Positions 45,872-56,317 are shown, counted from the first letter of the stretch. The stretch is 64,000 bases of DNA from Gammaproteobacteria bacterium (GCA_021772915.1 JAJFLB010000014.1:62001-126000); one strand, 5' to 3'. Program-made: numbers and translations. Notes: a model not told the origin generated them from the sequence alone.

Positions 45872-47626
45872 ATGCAACAAGAGGCCGCTTTTAGCCCAGG
45901 TGTCGTTTACAAACGGCTGTGGGGCTACACACGCAACTACTGGTTGATGTTTGTTGTCGGCATTGTTGGTGTCAGTCTTGATGCTGCCATGCAGGCGGTA
46001 TTTATCCGCTTTGTCGAACCGCTAATAGACCGCGTCTTCGTGGCCAAGGACGCGGAATACGGTTTGTGGCTGGCCGGTGGCGTCCTCGTGGTCGTTGTGC
46101 TTCGCATCATTGGACATTTTTCAGGTGTTTATGGCATGGAGTGGACCGGCAGACGAGTCGTGGCCGATCTTCGTCGTGAGCTATTTACCAGCTATTTACA
46201 CCTACCGGCAACATTTTACGACCGAAATTCGGCCGGGCAATTAATTTCAAAGCTGGCCTACAACAGTGAACAGGTTGCCCAGGCTGCAACCAAGGCGGTG
46301 ATCTCCGCTTTTCGCGATATCATGCTGTTGACCTATCTTTTAATTGTGATGTTGAGTATTAATCCAGGGCTAACTGCAGTCATGCTGTTGCTGGTGCCCG
46401 TGGTCGCCCTGATTGTGACCACGATCAGTCGAAAGTTTCGCAAAATCAGCCGCAATATTCAGGATTCCATGGGTGATGTGGCCCACGTTACTGAAGAAGC
46501 GGTAGTCGGTCATCATGTGGTCAAGGTTTTTCTGGGGCTGGACTCTGAGCAAAAACGCTTTGACCGCGTTAACGAGCGCACCCGTCGCCTGCAAATGCGC
46601 ATGGTGGCCACCCATATGATCAGTTCCTCAATGGTTCAGCTTGCTGCCGGACTGGCCATGGTAGTGCTGTTGCTGGTGGCAACTCGCCCGGCCATGCTCG
46701 GTCAGATAACTGCAGGCACTTTCACGGCCATTTTCTTTGCCATGGTCGCGACCATCCCGCCCTTGAAACGTCTGACTACCGTGCAATCACAGATGCAAAA
46801 AGGCATTGCGGCTGCCGAAAGTATTTTTGCTGTCATTGACAGCGAAAAAGAAGAAGACACGGGTACCGAAGCGCCGCGGCGTGTCAGGGGTGAAGTTGAA
46901 TTTGTTGACCTCAGTTTTCGCTACGCCGCCAGTGAAAAGCCTATCCTGGAAAACATAAATTTGCGTTTACCAGCAGGTAGCGTGACGGCGTTGGTCGGAC
47001 CCAGCGGAAGCGGAAAGTCCACACTGGCTGGGTTGTTGCCACGGTTCTACAGTTATACACAGGGCAGCATTTTGCTGGATGGTCGTGAGCTCTCAATGTA
47101 CGGGCTGAACAACTTGCGCGCACAAATCGCTCTGGTCAGTCAGAATGTAGTGCTCTTCAATGACACGATCGCCGGGAATATTGCTTACGGTGCCCTTGTA
47201 GACTCTGATCGTGACGCCGTTGTGCGTGCGGCCACCGCCGCCCATGCGATGGAGTTTATCGAGCAGTTGCCAGAAGGGCTGGATACGCGCCTGGGTGAGG
47301 GTGGCACCATGCTGTCTGGTGGACAGCGCCAACGGTTGGCCATTGCCAGGGCGCTGCTGAAAGATGCGCCTTTGCTGATTCTGGACGAAGCCACCTCAGC
47401 GCTGGATACCGCAGCAGAGCGTGTCATTCAGAAAGCACTGAAGGAGGTGATGAAAAATCGAACGACATTGGTAATTGCACACCGTTTGTCCACCATTGAG
47501 AGTGCAGACCAGGTTATCGTCCTGAGCCAGGGCAGGGTGGCGGAGGCCGGTACTCACGCAGAGCTGTTGTTGAGGGGTGAGGTTTATGCCCACCTGCATC
47601 AGACTCAATTCAGTGGCCAGGGCTAA
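45872..47626 (+). CDS. msbA: Lipid A export ABC transporter MsbA
   Basis: Flips core-lipid A across the inner membrane. Six transmembrane helices (about residues 20-320), then the ATPase with Walker A VGPSGSGKSTLAGLL (about 375), Q-loop LVSQNVVLFNDTI, signature MLSGGQRQRLAIARALL, Walker B LILDEATSALD and H-loop IAHRLST. 584 aa, the MsbA half-transporter size. Directly followed by lpxK, the standard pairing that supports MsbA over other exporters. Confidence 0.94.
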   Translation: MQQEAAFSPGVVYKRLWGYTRNYWLMFVVGIVGVSLDAAMQAVFIRFVEPLIDRVFVAKDAEYGLWLAGGVLVVVVLRIIGHFSGVYGMEWTGRRVVADLRRELFTSYLHLPATFYDRNSAGQLISKLAYNSEQVAQAATKAVISAFRDIMLLTYLLIVMLSINPGLTAVMLLLVPVVALIVTTISRKFRKISRNIQDSMGDVAHVTEEAVVGHHVVKVFLGLDSEQKRFDRVNERTRRLQMRMVATHMISSSMVQLAAGLAMVVLLLVATRPAMLGQITAGTFTAIFFAMVATIPPLKRLTTVQSQMQKGIAAAESIFAVIDSEKEEDTGTEAPRRVRGEVEFVDLSFRYAASEKPILENINLRLPAGSVTALVGPSGSGKSTLAGLLPRFYSYTQGSILLDGRELSMYGLNNLRAQIALVSQNVVLFNDTIAGNIAYGALVDSDRDAVVRAATAAHAMEFIEQLPEGLDTRLGEGGTMLSGGQRQRLAIARALLKDAPLLILDEATSALDTAAERVIQKALKEVMKNRTTLVIAHRLSTIESADQVIVLSQGRVAEAGTHAELLLRGEVYAHLHQTQFSGQG

Positions 47627-47661
47627 ATGCAGACTGTATCGGTTTTCCCGGATCTTGGTGC

Positions 47662-48699
47662 ATGATGCGGGCCAGATTTGAAAACTGGCTAAACGGGCAC
47701 TGGTATACGGCTATCCGGCCACCCTGGTATCTGCGTATTCTGGAGCTTGCTTACCGATTGGTTTATCTGCGCGCAAGGCGACGTGCACAGCTTCGACGTA
47801 AACTTGATCCTGAAGAATCTCTGGAAACAGTGCCGCTCATTGTTGTCGGAAATATCACCGCTGGCGGTACCGGCAAGACACCACTGCTGATAGGATTATG
47901 CCGTATTGCCGAGGCAGTAAATCTCAGGCCCGGCATCATCAGCAAAGGACATGCCCGGCACAGCCGGCTAACGTATGATGTGCACCCGGACAGTAGCGTT
48001 GAGTTGTGTGGGGATGAGCCGGTGCTGCTGGCGAAACGCACTAACTCACCCGTGGTCGTGGCATCGGACCGTCGTACCGCTATCAAACGGTTGAGTGAGT
48101 TGGGTGTCGATGTGATTTTTTCCGACGACGGATTGCAGCAACATGATCTACCACGTTCCCTGGAGATCTGCGTTGTTGATGGCGTACGCGGCCTCGGTAA
48201 CGGTCACTTGCTACCCGCAGGGCCCTTACGGGAGTCGGTGGAGCGTCTTGCCCAGGTTGACCATGTAGTCACCACGGGCAGGTGGGCCGGGTGTCCGACT
48301 GGTGTAGTTGCGAGGCCTATGCAGTTGCAGCCCGGCAAAATTTGCTCGCTGGATGAGGAGCTTGAATTTTCAGTCGATGAATTCAGACAGAAATATCGTA
48401 ATGCCTCGTTACACGTGATGGCTGGAATGGGTCATCCACAGCGGTTTTTTGCCATGCTTGAAGATCTTGGATTCAAATTCAATGCACACACTTTTGCGGA
48501 TCATCACCCCTTCAGGGGCAGCGACTTTGACCATATGAGGGATGCTGATGCCATTCTAATGACCGAGAAAGATGCCGTTAAGTGTCGTCACTTGGCATTG
48601 GGTAATGCGTGGTATTTACCCGTAGAAACTCAATTGCCCGAAGTGTTTGTCCAGGTATTTGGAGAGCAACTTTCGAAGCTTGCCGGGCATGAGTCATGA
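47662..48699 (+). CDS. lpxK: Tetraacyldisaccharide 4'-kinase LpxK
   Basis: Phosphorylates the 4' position of the lipid A precursor. N-terminal membrane-associating helix (ARFENWLNGHWY...YLRILELAYRL), P-loop VVGNITAGGTGKTPLLIGL (about residue 58), DDGLQQHDL (catalytic Asp region, about 155) and DHHPF near the end. 345 aa. Stop overlaps the kdsB start as ATGA, so they are coupled. Confidence 0.94.
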   Translation: MMRARFENWLNGHWYTAIRPPWYLRILELAYRLVYLRARRRAQLRRKLDPEESLETVPLIVVGNITAGGTGKTPLLIGLCRIAEAVNLRPGIISKGHARHSRLTYDVHPDSSVELCGDEPVLLAKRTNSPVVVASDRRTAIKRLSELGVDVIFSDDGLQQHDLPRSLEICVVDGVRGLGNGHLLPAGPLRESVERLAQVDHVVTTGRWAGCPTGVVARPMQLQPGKICSLDEELEFSVDEFRQKYRNASLHVMAGMGHPQRFFAMLEDLGFKFNAHTFADHHPFRGSDFDHMRDADAILMTEKDAVKCRHLALGNAWYLPVETQLPEVFVQVFGEQLSKLAGHES

Positions 48700-49484
48700 A
48701 TTCTCCCAGCTACCATATTGTGATACCGGCACGTTACGCCTCTTCGCGTCTGCCCGGTAAGGTCCTGCTCGAGTTGTCGGGGCACACGATGCTCCAACAC
48801 GTATGGCAGCGTGCGGTCGACTCACTAGCGGATTCCGTAGTTATTGCCGCAGATGATCAGCGTATTGTCAAAGTCGCCGAGGCCTTTGGCGCGGACGTCC
48901 TGATGACGGCAACCGAGCATAAAAGTGGTAGCGACAGAATTGCTGAATGCGCACAGATACTGGGCTGGGAGGATGATCAGTTGGTGGTGAACCTGCAGGC
49001 TGATGAACCACTTCTGCCACCACCTTGTCTCGATCAGCTTGCGGCCTTGCTCGCGGAGAGTTCGGACTGCGAAGTGGCAAGTCTCTATTGCCCACTAACC
49101 GATACAGGGGATGTGACCGACCCCAATGTTGTCAAGGTCATCACGGCCCCGGATGGACACGCCTTGTATTTCAGTCGTGCGCCAATCCCGTTTGCGCGTG
49201 GACACGCCGACATTGCTGCGGCTGCTGAGGCGGGTATGAGCTGGAAGCGGCATATTGGTTTGTACGCTTACAGGGTATCTGCATTGAGACGTTTTACCAG
49301 CATGTTGCCAACGCCATTAGAGACCAGCGAATGCCTGGAGCAGTTAAGAATACTGGAGTATGGTGGGCGCATAGCCATGGCTCCTGCCTGTCAATACATT
49401 CCTGCGGGGATTGACACATCAGAGGACCTTGATCGTGTCCGTGACAAACTTAATCTAACATATAAAAATAGCACTGTAATATAA
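48696..49484 (+). CDS. kdsB: CMP-KDO synthetase KdsB
   Basis: Activates the LPS sugar KDO with CTP. Nucleotide-binding IPARYASSRLPGKVL (residues about 9-23), VNLQADEPLLPP (about 97), SRAPIPFARG and ETSECLEQLRILEYG are all family motifs. 262 aa. Four-base overlap with lpxK, one-base overlap with the downstream phosphatase gene. Confidence 0.95.
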   Translation: MNSPSYHIVIPARYASSRLPGKVLLELSGHTMLQHVWQRAVDSLADSVVIAADDQRIVKVAEAFGADVLMTATEHKSGSDRIAECAQILGWEDDQLVVNLQADEPLLPPPCLDQLAALLAESSDCEVASLYCPLTDTGDVTDPNVVKVITAPDGHALYFSRAPIPFARGHADIAAAAEAGMSWKRHIGLYAYRVSALRRFTSMLPTPLETSECLEQLRILEYGGRIAMAPACQYIPAGIDTSEDLDRVRDKLNLTYKNSTVI

Positions 49485-49990
49485 TGATTAATATACTTTT
49501 TGTTTGCATGGGAAACATTTGCCGCTCACCTACTGCTGAAGGATTCATGGCACGCCAAATGAGTGGATCAGCATACCAGGACCAGTTGTCCATAGATTCT
49601 GCGGGAACGCACAGTTATCACATCGGCTTTTCACCAGATCCCCGGGCGATCGATACGGCGGCGCAATATGGTGTGCAGCTTGACCACTTACGTGCCCGCA
49701 AGGTGCGTAGCGAGGATTTCTTTAATTTTGACCTGATACTCGCCATGGATCGGGCCAATCTTACAAACTTGAAGGCGGTTCGCCCCGCTGACTCCACTGC
49801 AACGCTGGAATTGATGCTGGCCTACCACCCGGATGACTGTCCCAACTCACGCTCGGGTGGGGGGAGCGATGAGGTACCAGATCCATATTATGGGGAGATT
49901 GATGGCTTTGATTACATGTGCGGGCTGTTGGATGCAGCAACTGCCGGTCTGCTCAAGAGACTTGAGGACCGCCTGAAGCAGGCAGTCTGA
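49484..49990 (+). CDS. Low-molecular-weight protein tyrosine phosphatase
   Basis: Cytoplasmic phosphatase. Active-site loop VCMGNICRSPTAEG (C-x5-R-S, Cys8) at the N-terminus and the general-acid Asp in VPDPYYGE near residue 131. 168 aa. Start ATG shares its A with the kdsB stop. Such enzymes often partner with bacterial tyrosine kinases of polysaccharide export, but none is in the window. It occupies the place upstream of uvrC where uvrY/gacA is usual. Confidence 0.92.
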   Translation: MINILFVCMGNICRSPTAEGFMARQMSGSAYQDQLSIDSAGTHSYHIGFSPDPRAIDTAAQYGVQLDHLRARKVRSEDFFNFDLILAMDRANLTNLKAVRPADSTATLELMLAYHPDDCPNSRSGGGSDEVPDPYYGEIDGFDYMCGLLDAATAGLLKRLEDRLKQAV

Positions 49991-49991
49991 G

Positions 49992-51821
49992 GTGGCCACA
50001 AAAGCGTCGAAAGAGGCAAGTTTTGACGGCAAAAAGTATGCGCGCCGTCTCTCCAGTGGTCCTGGGGTGTACCTGATGCGGGATGAGCAGGGCACCGCCC
50101 TGTACGTGGGCAAGGCCGCCAGCCTGCGCAAAAGGGTTTCCAGTTACTTCGACGCCAGACCCAAAATAGACCGGACCATGCGGATGGTTGCGCGTATTCG
50201 ATCGATTGAGGTCAGCCTGACACGAACCGAAGCCGAAGCCCTGTTACTTGAAAATGAGTGGATCAAGTCTCTCAAACCCCGCTACAACGTCCTGCTGCGT
50301 GATGACAAGAGTTATCCATGGATAATGGTGGGCACTGATCATGAGTATCCGAGAATTGCATTTCATCGCGGTGCCAAGGAAAAGCGCAGACAGTACCTTG
50401 GACCGTATCCCTCAGCCAGCTCGGTACGTGAAAGTATCAACCTGATCCAGAAGCTGTTCCTGCTACGTAATTGTGAAGACAGTTATTTCAGTCATCGTCA
50501 GCGTCCCTGTTTGCAATACCAGATTAAGCGCTGCACCGCACCCTGTGTCGGGAAAATCGATCCCACCGATTATGCCGGCCAGGTTGAAGATGCCATGCTG
50601 TTTTTGCGCGGCCAGAGTGAAAAGGTCATTGTCCGTTTGATTGAGCGAATGGAAAATGCCGCGGACAATCTGGAATATGAGCAGGCGGCTCAGTTTCGCG
50701 ACCAGATCAATCACCTGAAGCAGATGCAGGCCCGCCAGTTTGTGTCGTCCGGTAATGGAGATCTGGATATCATCGCTTTGGCCCGTTTGGAGCGCAGCTA
50801 CGCCATTGAAGTAATCTCTGTTCGGGGTGGCCGCAGCCTGGGCCAGCGTGACTATTTTCCCAGCCAGGCCGAGGGCCACGCTGATCCAGAAGTGCTGCAC
50901 GCATTTTTGGGCCAGTACTATCGTGAGCGTATTCCTCCGCCTGAATTAATCGTGTCTCACAAACTGGCCCAACAGGAATTGTTCGAACAGGTTTTCGCGA
51001 CCCACAGCGGGCGCAAGGTGCGGATTCAGCCACGCCCACGTGGCCACCGGAAACAATGGCTGGAACTGGCTGGCAGAAATGCGCTGAATGCATTGCACAT
51101 GCGCACGGTTGAATCTGCCAGGATAGGTAAGCAGTTCGAAAAGTTGGCTGAGTTGCTAAAGCTCGGGGAGACCCCGGGGATCATCGAGTGTTTCGATGTC
51201 TCGCACACATCGGGTCACAAGACAGTGGCAGCCTGTGTGGTTTTCGGCCACGAGGGTCCACTTAAATCCCGCTATCGCAGGTACAACCTGAAGGGCTTCA
51301 AACCCGGAGACGACTACGCGGCCATGGGTGAAGTGTTAAGCCGCAGATACCGTAAACTGCAAACGGAAGAGGGCAACCTTCCTGATCTGATCGTGGTTGA
51401 TGGTGGCAAGGGTCAGCTGGGTGTTGCGGTGGAGGTATTGGCTGACTGCGGTTTGGGCGATATCCCGATAATGGGAGTCGCCAAAGGCCAGTCACGCAAA
51501 GCTGGTTACGAGCAATGGATAAGACCTGGGTGCCGACATGGCCTACAGCCGGGTCCTGAATCTGCCGCGTCACATTTGATTCAGCAAGTGAGGGATGAAG
51601 CACATCGTTTTGCCATTACCGGGCATCGCGGCCGGCGCCGGAAAGCGGTTGTGCATTCAGTTCTGGAGGACATACCCGGCGTCGGCGCACACCGTCGGCG
51701 CGCATTGCTGACCCACTTTGGCGGTATTCAGGGTGTACGAAAAGCAGGTGTAGAAGAATTGGCGGGTATACCTGGAATCAATCAACAACTGGCCGGCAGG
51801 ATATATAAAGCATTGCATTAG
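49992..51821 (+). CDS. uvrC: Excinuclease ABC subunit C (UvrC)
   Basis: Makes both incisions in nucleotide excision repair. GIY-YIG domain (GPGVYLM...ALYVGKA, residues about 22-100) for the 3' cut, UVR motif (about 200-240, DNLEYEQAAQFRDQI) for UvrB contact, RNase H-like domain (about 380-535) starting IECFDVSHTSG for the 5' cut, and C-terminal helix-hairpin-helix repeats (DIPGVGAHRRRALL, IPGINQQLAGRI). GTG 49992 starts one base after the phosphatase stop. 609 aa. Followed by pgsA. Confidence 0.96.
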   Translation: MATKASKEASFDGKKYARRLSSGPGVYLMRDEQGTALYVGKAASLRKRVSSYFDARPKIDRTMRMVARIRSIEVSLTRTEAEALLLENEWIKSLKPRYNVLLRDDKSYPWIMVGTDHEYPRIAFHRGAKEKRRQYLGPYPSASSVRESINLIQKLFLLRNCEDSYFSHRQRPCLQYQIKRCTAPCVGKIDPTDYAGQVEDAMLFLRGQSEKVIVRLIERMENAADNLEYEQAAQFRDQINHLKQMQARQFVSSGNGDLDIIALARLERSYAIEVISVRGGRSLGQRDYFPSQAEGHADPEVLHAFLGQYYRERIPPPELIVSHKLAQQELFEQVFATHSGRKVRIQPRPRGHRKQWLELAGRNALNALHMRTVESARIGKQFEKLAELLKLGETPGIIECFDVSHTSGHKTVAACVVFGHEGPLKSRYRRYNLKGFKPGDDYAAMGEVLSRRYRKLQTEEGNLPDLIVVDGGKGQLGVAVEVLADCGLGDIPIMGVAKGQSRKAGYEQWIRPGCRHGLQPGPESAASHLIQQVRDEAHRFAITGHRGRRRKAVVHSVLEDIPGVGAHRRRALLTHFGGIQGVRKAGVEELAGIPGINQQLAGRIYKALH

Positions 51822-51955
51822 CATATTCTGAACGGGTCGTGACAGTGTCGTCTTCCACCCGTGATTTGTATCGGCCGGGTCAGGGTTGTCCAGATGCTCG
51901 TCGGTCCCCGCTTTATCTGCGATAATGACTTGATGAACCCTACCGGGCCCGATGC

Positions 51956-52564
51956 ATGCAAATGACGTTTCCCATGATTTTGACGCTGTTGCGGATTGCT
52001 TTAATTCCGGTTCTCGTCCTGTTTTTCTATCTGCCCTACAACTGGTCAGCGCTGGCCTCGGCGATCGTATTTATCCTGGCCTCGGTCACCGACTGGCTGG
52101 ATGGTTATCTCGCCCGCCGCATGGGATTAATGACCAGCTTTGGTGCTTTTCTTGATCCCGTTGCGGACAAGCTGATGGTGGCGACGGCGTTGGTATTGTT
52201 GACCCATACACCACCCCAGATAGCGGCACCTACGATTGTTTTTGCCTTGTCAGCGGCCATCATCATTGGGCGTGAGATTGCAATCTCAGCGCTCAGGGAA
52301 TGGATGGCAGAGATTGGAGAACAAGGCACGGTCAAAGTTGGTTGGTTGGGGAAACTTAAGACCATTTTCCAGATGACGGCCATCAGTTGTCTGTTGTTCC
52401 AAACCGATGTGTGGGAAATACCGGTCATCCTGGTTGGTGAAGTGCTGCTTTACCTGTCGGCTGCCCTGACCCTGTGGTCCATGTGGGTGTATTTGCACGC
52501 AGCCTGGCCCATCATGAACGTCCAGAGCAAAACGCCCCTCCGCGATAATTCCAATTCTGAGTGA
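51956..52564 (+). CDS. pgsA: CDP-diacylglycerol-glycerol-3-phosphate phosphatidyltransferase
   Basis: First committed step to phosphatidylglycerol, in the inner membrane. The CDP-alcohol phosphotransferase motif reads [13 protein letters not shown] then [11 protein letters not shown] (D-x2-D-G-x2-A-R-x8-G-x3-D-x3-D, about residues 43-70). About five hydrophobic helices in 202 aa. Start at ATG 51956; the ATG two codons later ([12 protein letters not shown]) is equally plausible. uvrC-pgsA order is the normal gammaproteobacterial one. Confidence 0.94.
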   Translation: MQMTFPMILTLLRIALIPVLVLFFYLPYNWSALASAIVFILASVTDWLDGYLARRMGLMTSFGAFLDPVADKLMVATALVLLTHTPPQIAAPTIVFALSAAIIIGREIAISALREWMAEIGEQGTVKVGWLGKLKTIFQMTAISCLLFQTDVWEIPVILVGEVLLYLSAALTLWSMWVYLHAAWPIMNVQSKTPLRDNSNSE

Positions 52565-52571
52565 TGTCAAA

Positions 52572-53810
52572 ATGAACGAGGCAACCGGCGTGCCCGCACG
52601 ACGCGAGACATCACAGGTAAGGATTGGATCCGTCCTGGTCGGCTCGCACCACCCGGTGGTGGTTCAGTCCATGACCAACACCGATACTGAAAATATCCAG
52701 GCGACTGCCGAGCAGGTGGCAGAGTTGGCACGCGCCGGCTCGGAACTCGTACGCATAACCGTGAACACTGAAAATGCCGCTGCCTCAGTCGCCGGTATCA
52801 TGGAGCGGCTGGAGATGATGTCCTGCGAAGTGCCACTTGTAGGGGATTTTCATTACAACGGTCACCGCCTGTTACAGGACCACCCGGAATGCGCCCGCTT
52901 ACTGGCCAAGTACCGCATCAATCCGGGCAATGTCGGTTTTGGAAAAAAACGCGATGACCAGTTTGCCACCATTATCGAGCTTGCGATTGAGCACAGTAAG
53001 CCGGTTCGTATCGGTGTGAACTGGGGCAGTCTTGACCAGGGCTTGCTGGCACGATTAATGGACGCCAACGGCAAATCCAGTGCGCCTCTGGCGGCTGATG
53101 CGGTCATGCGTGAAGCCCTGGTGTGCTCAGCACTCGAAAGCGCGGAACAGGCGGAGTCTCTGGGTATGGCACACGACAAGATTGTACTCTCCTGCAAGGT
53201 CAGCGGTGTACAGGACTTGATCCTGGTTTACCGCGAGCTGGCACGTCGTTGTGATTACCCGTTACACCTTGGCCTGACCGAAGCGGGTCTGGGCAGCAAG
53301 GGTATCGTGTCATCGACGGCAGCATTGGCGGTCTTACTGCAGGAGGGGATAGGCGACACCATCCGCATTTCCTTGACGCCGGAACCCGGTCAACCCAGAA
53401 CCGATGAGGTCGTGATTGCGCAGGAATTGTTGCAAAGCATGGGTTTTCGGGCCTTCACACCCATGGTAACGGCCTGTCCCGGCTGTGGCCGCACCACCAG
53501 TACTTTTTTCCAGTCACTGGCGCAGGATGTGTCCCGGCATGTACGTAGCCAGATGCCGGAATGGAAGCTTCGTTACTCGGGCGTGGAGGATCTCAGTCTC
53601 GCTGTCATGGGGTGCATTGTTAATGGACCTGGCGAAAGCCGGCAGGCCAATATTGGCATCAGTCTGCCGGGCTCCGGAGAAGCACCTGTGGCGCCGGTGT
53701 TCATTGATGGTGCTAAGGCCGCGACACTCAGAGGCGATACATTGACGGCAGACTTCCTCAACCTGATTGATACCTATGTTGCACAAAAATACCAAAAGAA
53801 ATCATCCTGA
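52572..53810 (+). CDS. ispG: 4-hydroxy-3-methylbut-2-enyl diphosphate synthase IspG
   Basis: Fe-S enzyme of the MEP isoprenoid pathway. TIM-barrel N-terminal part with VQSMTNTDT (about residue 32) and GNVGF, and the [4Fe-4S] cysteines in TACPGCGRT (about 300) and [10 protein letters not shown] (about 345). 412 aa, the short proteobacterial form. Its last 35 bases overlap the start of the downstream methyltransferase gene. Confidence 0.95.
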   Translation: MNEATGVPARRETSQVRIGSVLVGSHHPVVVQSMTNTDTENIQATAEQVAELARAGSELVRITVNTENAAASVAGIMERLEMMSCEVPLVGDFHYNGHRLLQDHPECARLLAKYRINPGNVGFGKKRDDQFATIIELAIEHSKPVRIGVNWGSLDQGLLARLMDANGKSSAPLAADAVMREALVCSALESAEQAESLGMAHDKIVLSCKVSGVQDLILVYRELARRCDYPLHLGLTEAGLGSKGIVSSTAALAVLLQEGIGDTIRISLTPEPGQPRTDEVVIAQELLQSMGFRAFTPMVTACPGCGRTTSTFFQSLAQDVSRHVRSQMPEWKLRYSGVEDLSLAVMGCIVNGPGESRQANIGISLPGSGEAPVAPVFIDGAKAATLRGDTLTADFLNLIDTYVAQKYQKKSS

Positions 53811-54627
53811 AGCCGGGGCTCCAAGGTCAGCTTCGGTGGACCGCCACTTGCTCTATCAGCAGGCAGTCCAGGACGTCGAGACGGAAATCGATTTTGTCAT
53901 ACAGACCTGGTCTGAACTTCGGTCCCGACACGCACTAAAATTGCGTGAGGACTTTTGCGGGACCGCAAATACAGCCTGCGAGTGGGTCAGGCGGCATGGT
54001 GACCACCATGCGGTCGGTGTAGACCTGGACCGGGACGTGCTTGAATGGGGCAGGGCGCATAATCTTGCACAGCTTTCTGAAGAGCAGATTACCCGCATCA
54101 ATTTGCAGAACGAAGACGTGCTGTACCTGCAGGCTGAGCCAGTGGACATTATTCTGGCCATGAATTTCAGCTATTACCTGTTTCTCGACAGGGGCGAACT
54201 GCGCAGGTACTTTGCCAATGCGCTCGACAGCCTGGTCACTGACGGCATCATGTTTCTGGATGCATACGGTGGCTCTGATGCGCCAATGGACATCACCGAG
54301 TTACGTGACTGCGAGGAAGAGGACGGCAGTTCGTTCACCTATATATGGGAACAATCAGGGTTTAACCCCATTGATTCGTGCATGACCTGTCACATTCACT
54401 TTGAGTTTCCGGACAAGTCACGTATGCAAAATGCGTTCAGTTACCGGTGGCGGTTGTGGACCTTGCCTGAAATTCGCGAAACCCTGTATGAAGCCGGGTT
54501 TTCGCAGGTAGATATCTACTGGGAGGGTACGGATGAGGAAAAAAACGAAGGTAACGGCATCTACATGCCGTCAGAAATTGGTGATGCAGATCCGGGGTGG
54601 GTCTGTTATATCGTTGCCCAGCCTTGA
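53776..54627 (+). CDS. Class I SAM-dependent methyltransferase
   Basis: 283 aa from ATG 53776 (TTG 53767 possible). A Rossmann methyltransferase with [15 protein letters not shown] (motif I variant, about residue 55), [12 protein letters not shown] (acidic end of beta-2, about 80) and [17 protein letters not shown] (about 125). The ending [26 protein letters not shown] is characteristic but I do not know a substrate. The start lies inside ispG in another frame, so it is translated from the ispG message. Convergent with ygfZ. Confidence 0.8.
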   Translation: MLHKNTKRNHPEAGAPRSASVDRHLLYQQAVQDVETEIDFVIQTWSELRSRHALKLREDFCGTANTACEWVRRHGDHHAVGVDLDRDVLEWGRAHNLAQLSEEQITRINLQNEDVLYLQAEPVDIILAMNFSYYLFLDRGELRRYFANALDSLVTDGIMFLDAYGGSDAPMDITELRDCEEEDGSSFTYIWEQSGFNPIDSCMTCHIHFEFPDKSRMQNAFSYRWRLWTLPEIRETLYEAGFSQVDIYWEGTDEEKNEGNGIYMPSEIGDADPGWVCYIVAQP

Positions 54628-54641
54628 GCTCTGCCGGGGGC

Positions 54642-55457
54642 TCAGGTGATCAAGTTGATTGGCTGACCTTCAAATTCAATTTTGCTTGCCGATAATTCCG
54701 GCCCCATGCGTGTAACTGCCAGCACGTACCCTGTACCGTCTTCCCCGGGTGCCGAGTCCACAACAATAGCCTCAAAAGTTTTGTCAACGTGATGCACTAC
54801 GATCTTGTCCATGGGCATGGGCTGAATGGGCTCCTGCGTGTTTAACAATCGGGGGTGGCGTTTTACTTTGCCGAGGTAGTGCGTGCGTGCAACGATTTCC
54901 TGTCCCGGGTAGCACCCCTTGCCATAATTCACCGCTCCCAGCGTGTCAAAACCCAGCATTTGCGGCAAAAATTCTCCACTGGATTCTGTTCCCAGCCAGG
55001 AAACACCCCGTTGTAATTCCAGACATTTCCAGGCCTCCACCGATGACGAACTGTTCGCATTCGCAGTACCGTCTTCGGACACGATCAGATATTGGTCGCT
55101 GTTTGGTATGGGAATGGTAAAGGCAGGAGAGGGCGTTTGTGACTCAGTATTTGCCCGTATTCCTATCACCAAACAGTCATTGGGGACCTCAATGGTGACC
55201 TTTGTACGCATCACGTATATTCTGAGCCGCTCTGCGATCGCGGCTGTCAGGGACCGTGACATTACAACACAATATCCCTGTTCATTTTTGCTGACCAGCA
55301 TTAATGCCAGTACGCGTCCTTTGGGCTCACAATAACAGGCAAAGGTCGATTGACCTGCATCCAGCTCCAGCACATCGGCACTGAGCTGGTTATGCAAGAA
55401 GTCACCGGCTTCGGGGCCTGTGAAAAACAGTGCGGACAGGTAAGGGAGTGCGAGCAT
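54642..55457 (-). CDS. ygfZ: Folate-binding protein YgfZ
   Basis: Tetrahydrofolate-dependent factor needed for some Fe-S enzymes and linked to tRNA modification (MiaB). The diagnostic K-G-C-Y-x-G-Q-E motif appears as GKGCYPGQEIVART (about residue 180). The N-terminal GcvT-like fold includes FTGPEAGDFLHNQLSADV. 271 aa, slightly shorter than E. coli YgfZ. Divergent from ygfX, as in enterobacteria. Confidence 0.9.
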   Translation of the reverse strand: MLALPYLSALFFTGPEAGDFLHNQLSADVLELDAGQSTFACYCEPKGRVLALMLVSKNEQGYCVVMSRSLTAAIAERLRIYVMRTKVTIEVPNDCLVIGIRANTESQTPSPAFTIPIPNSDQYLIVSEDGTANANSSSSVEAWKCLELQRGVSWLGTESSGEFLPQMLGFDTLGAVNYGKGCYPGQEIVARTHYLGKVKRHPRLLNTQEPIQPMPMDKIVVHHVDKTFEAIVVDSAPGEDGTGYVLAVTRMGPELSASKIEFEGQPINLIT

Positions 55458-55660
55458 TCAGACTCAAATCCAAGGTTAGTATCAGGCCTACAGTTTAGCG
55501 CATCCATGACCACCCCGTTTGAACTGAAATTTGACATACAAGGCGGGTGGAAACCATAGCAAACTCCGGTTATGGAAATACACATTCGTACAGCTTTGTT
55601 GTACGGCATCGGGCTGCGCCTAAGAACGGGTGATTGGTCAGATCAAGGCCCTCACTGCAT

Positions 55661-56104
55661 ATGCCAGAAACATTAACGCCCGGTGCGCTCGCCAAGAACG
55701 AGCCCCTGGTGCTCAGAACGATACGACGTGTGGACTTAAGACGGTTTCATGGCGTGCTTCTGGTACTTTCTGTGATATCCGTGCTACTTGGGCCTCATCC
55801 CCTGAGTGTGGGTCTCCTCGTCAGTTTTGCTGCGGTAGGTTGGTATTGGTTTGGCAACCGCAATTGGCGGCTAACTGAGACTGACGTGTCGGTTTCGATT
55901 TATCCTGACGGGGCTGTCAGGTTGCGCTATACAAATGGACAACTCCTCAAAGGACAATTGGCAAACCACCAGTGGCTGACACAGCAAGTTGCCGTGCTTC
56001 AAGTACTCGCCGGTAAGAATTCTCATCACCTGGTGTTTTTCGCATTTCAGCAGAGTGGCTCAAACTATCGTCGGTTAATGGTGTTGTTGAAGCAGGGCAG
56101 ATGA
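55661..56104 (+). CDS. ygfX: YgfX family membrane protein
   Basis: 147 aa from ATG 55661. A basic N-terminus, two close hydrophobic helices (about residues 28-60, VLLVLSVISVLLG and LLVSFAAVGWYWFG), then a soluble part with SIYPDGAVRLRYTNGQ. It matches YgfX (CptA), reported in E. coli as the membrane partner of SdhE. SdhE normally lies directly upstream; only about 200 bases separate ygfZ and ygfX here and no SdhE-like frame is present. Placement opposite ygfZ supports the call. Confidence 0.68.
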   Translation: MPETLTPGALAKNEPLVLRTIRRVDLRRFHGVLLVLSVISVLLGPHPLSVGLLVSFAAVGWYWFGNRNWRLTETDVSVSIYPDGAVRLRYTNGQLLKGQLANHQWLTQQVAVLQVLAGKNSHHLVFFAFQQSGSNYRRLMVLLKQGR

Positions 56105-56317
56105 TTATTAGTGCTGGATGCTAGCTCCTGGGGTAACAGTTGACCAATATCGTTATGCGTATAATGTATATTATGTTAAATATAGGAATAAAGAAAACAT
56201 TAGAAAACTCATCAACTATGCCAGTTCAGGCACCAGAATCCCTTCTATAAGCTGAAAGCAATCCCAGTTCATTCGAATCTTCTTAAGTACCCATTAGAAA
56301 AGACGGAGCGGAATTAC

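Noticed and set aside
54613-54660. Hairpin between methyltransferase and ygfZ as terminator
   Set aside because: Stem TGAGC/GCTCA is short with a long loop and no T-tract.
55350-55559. 69-aa ORF upstream of ygfX as a candidate SdhE
   Set aside because: It overlaps ygfZ, lacks the RGxxE motif and is not helical in the SdhE pattern.
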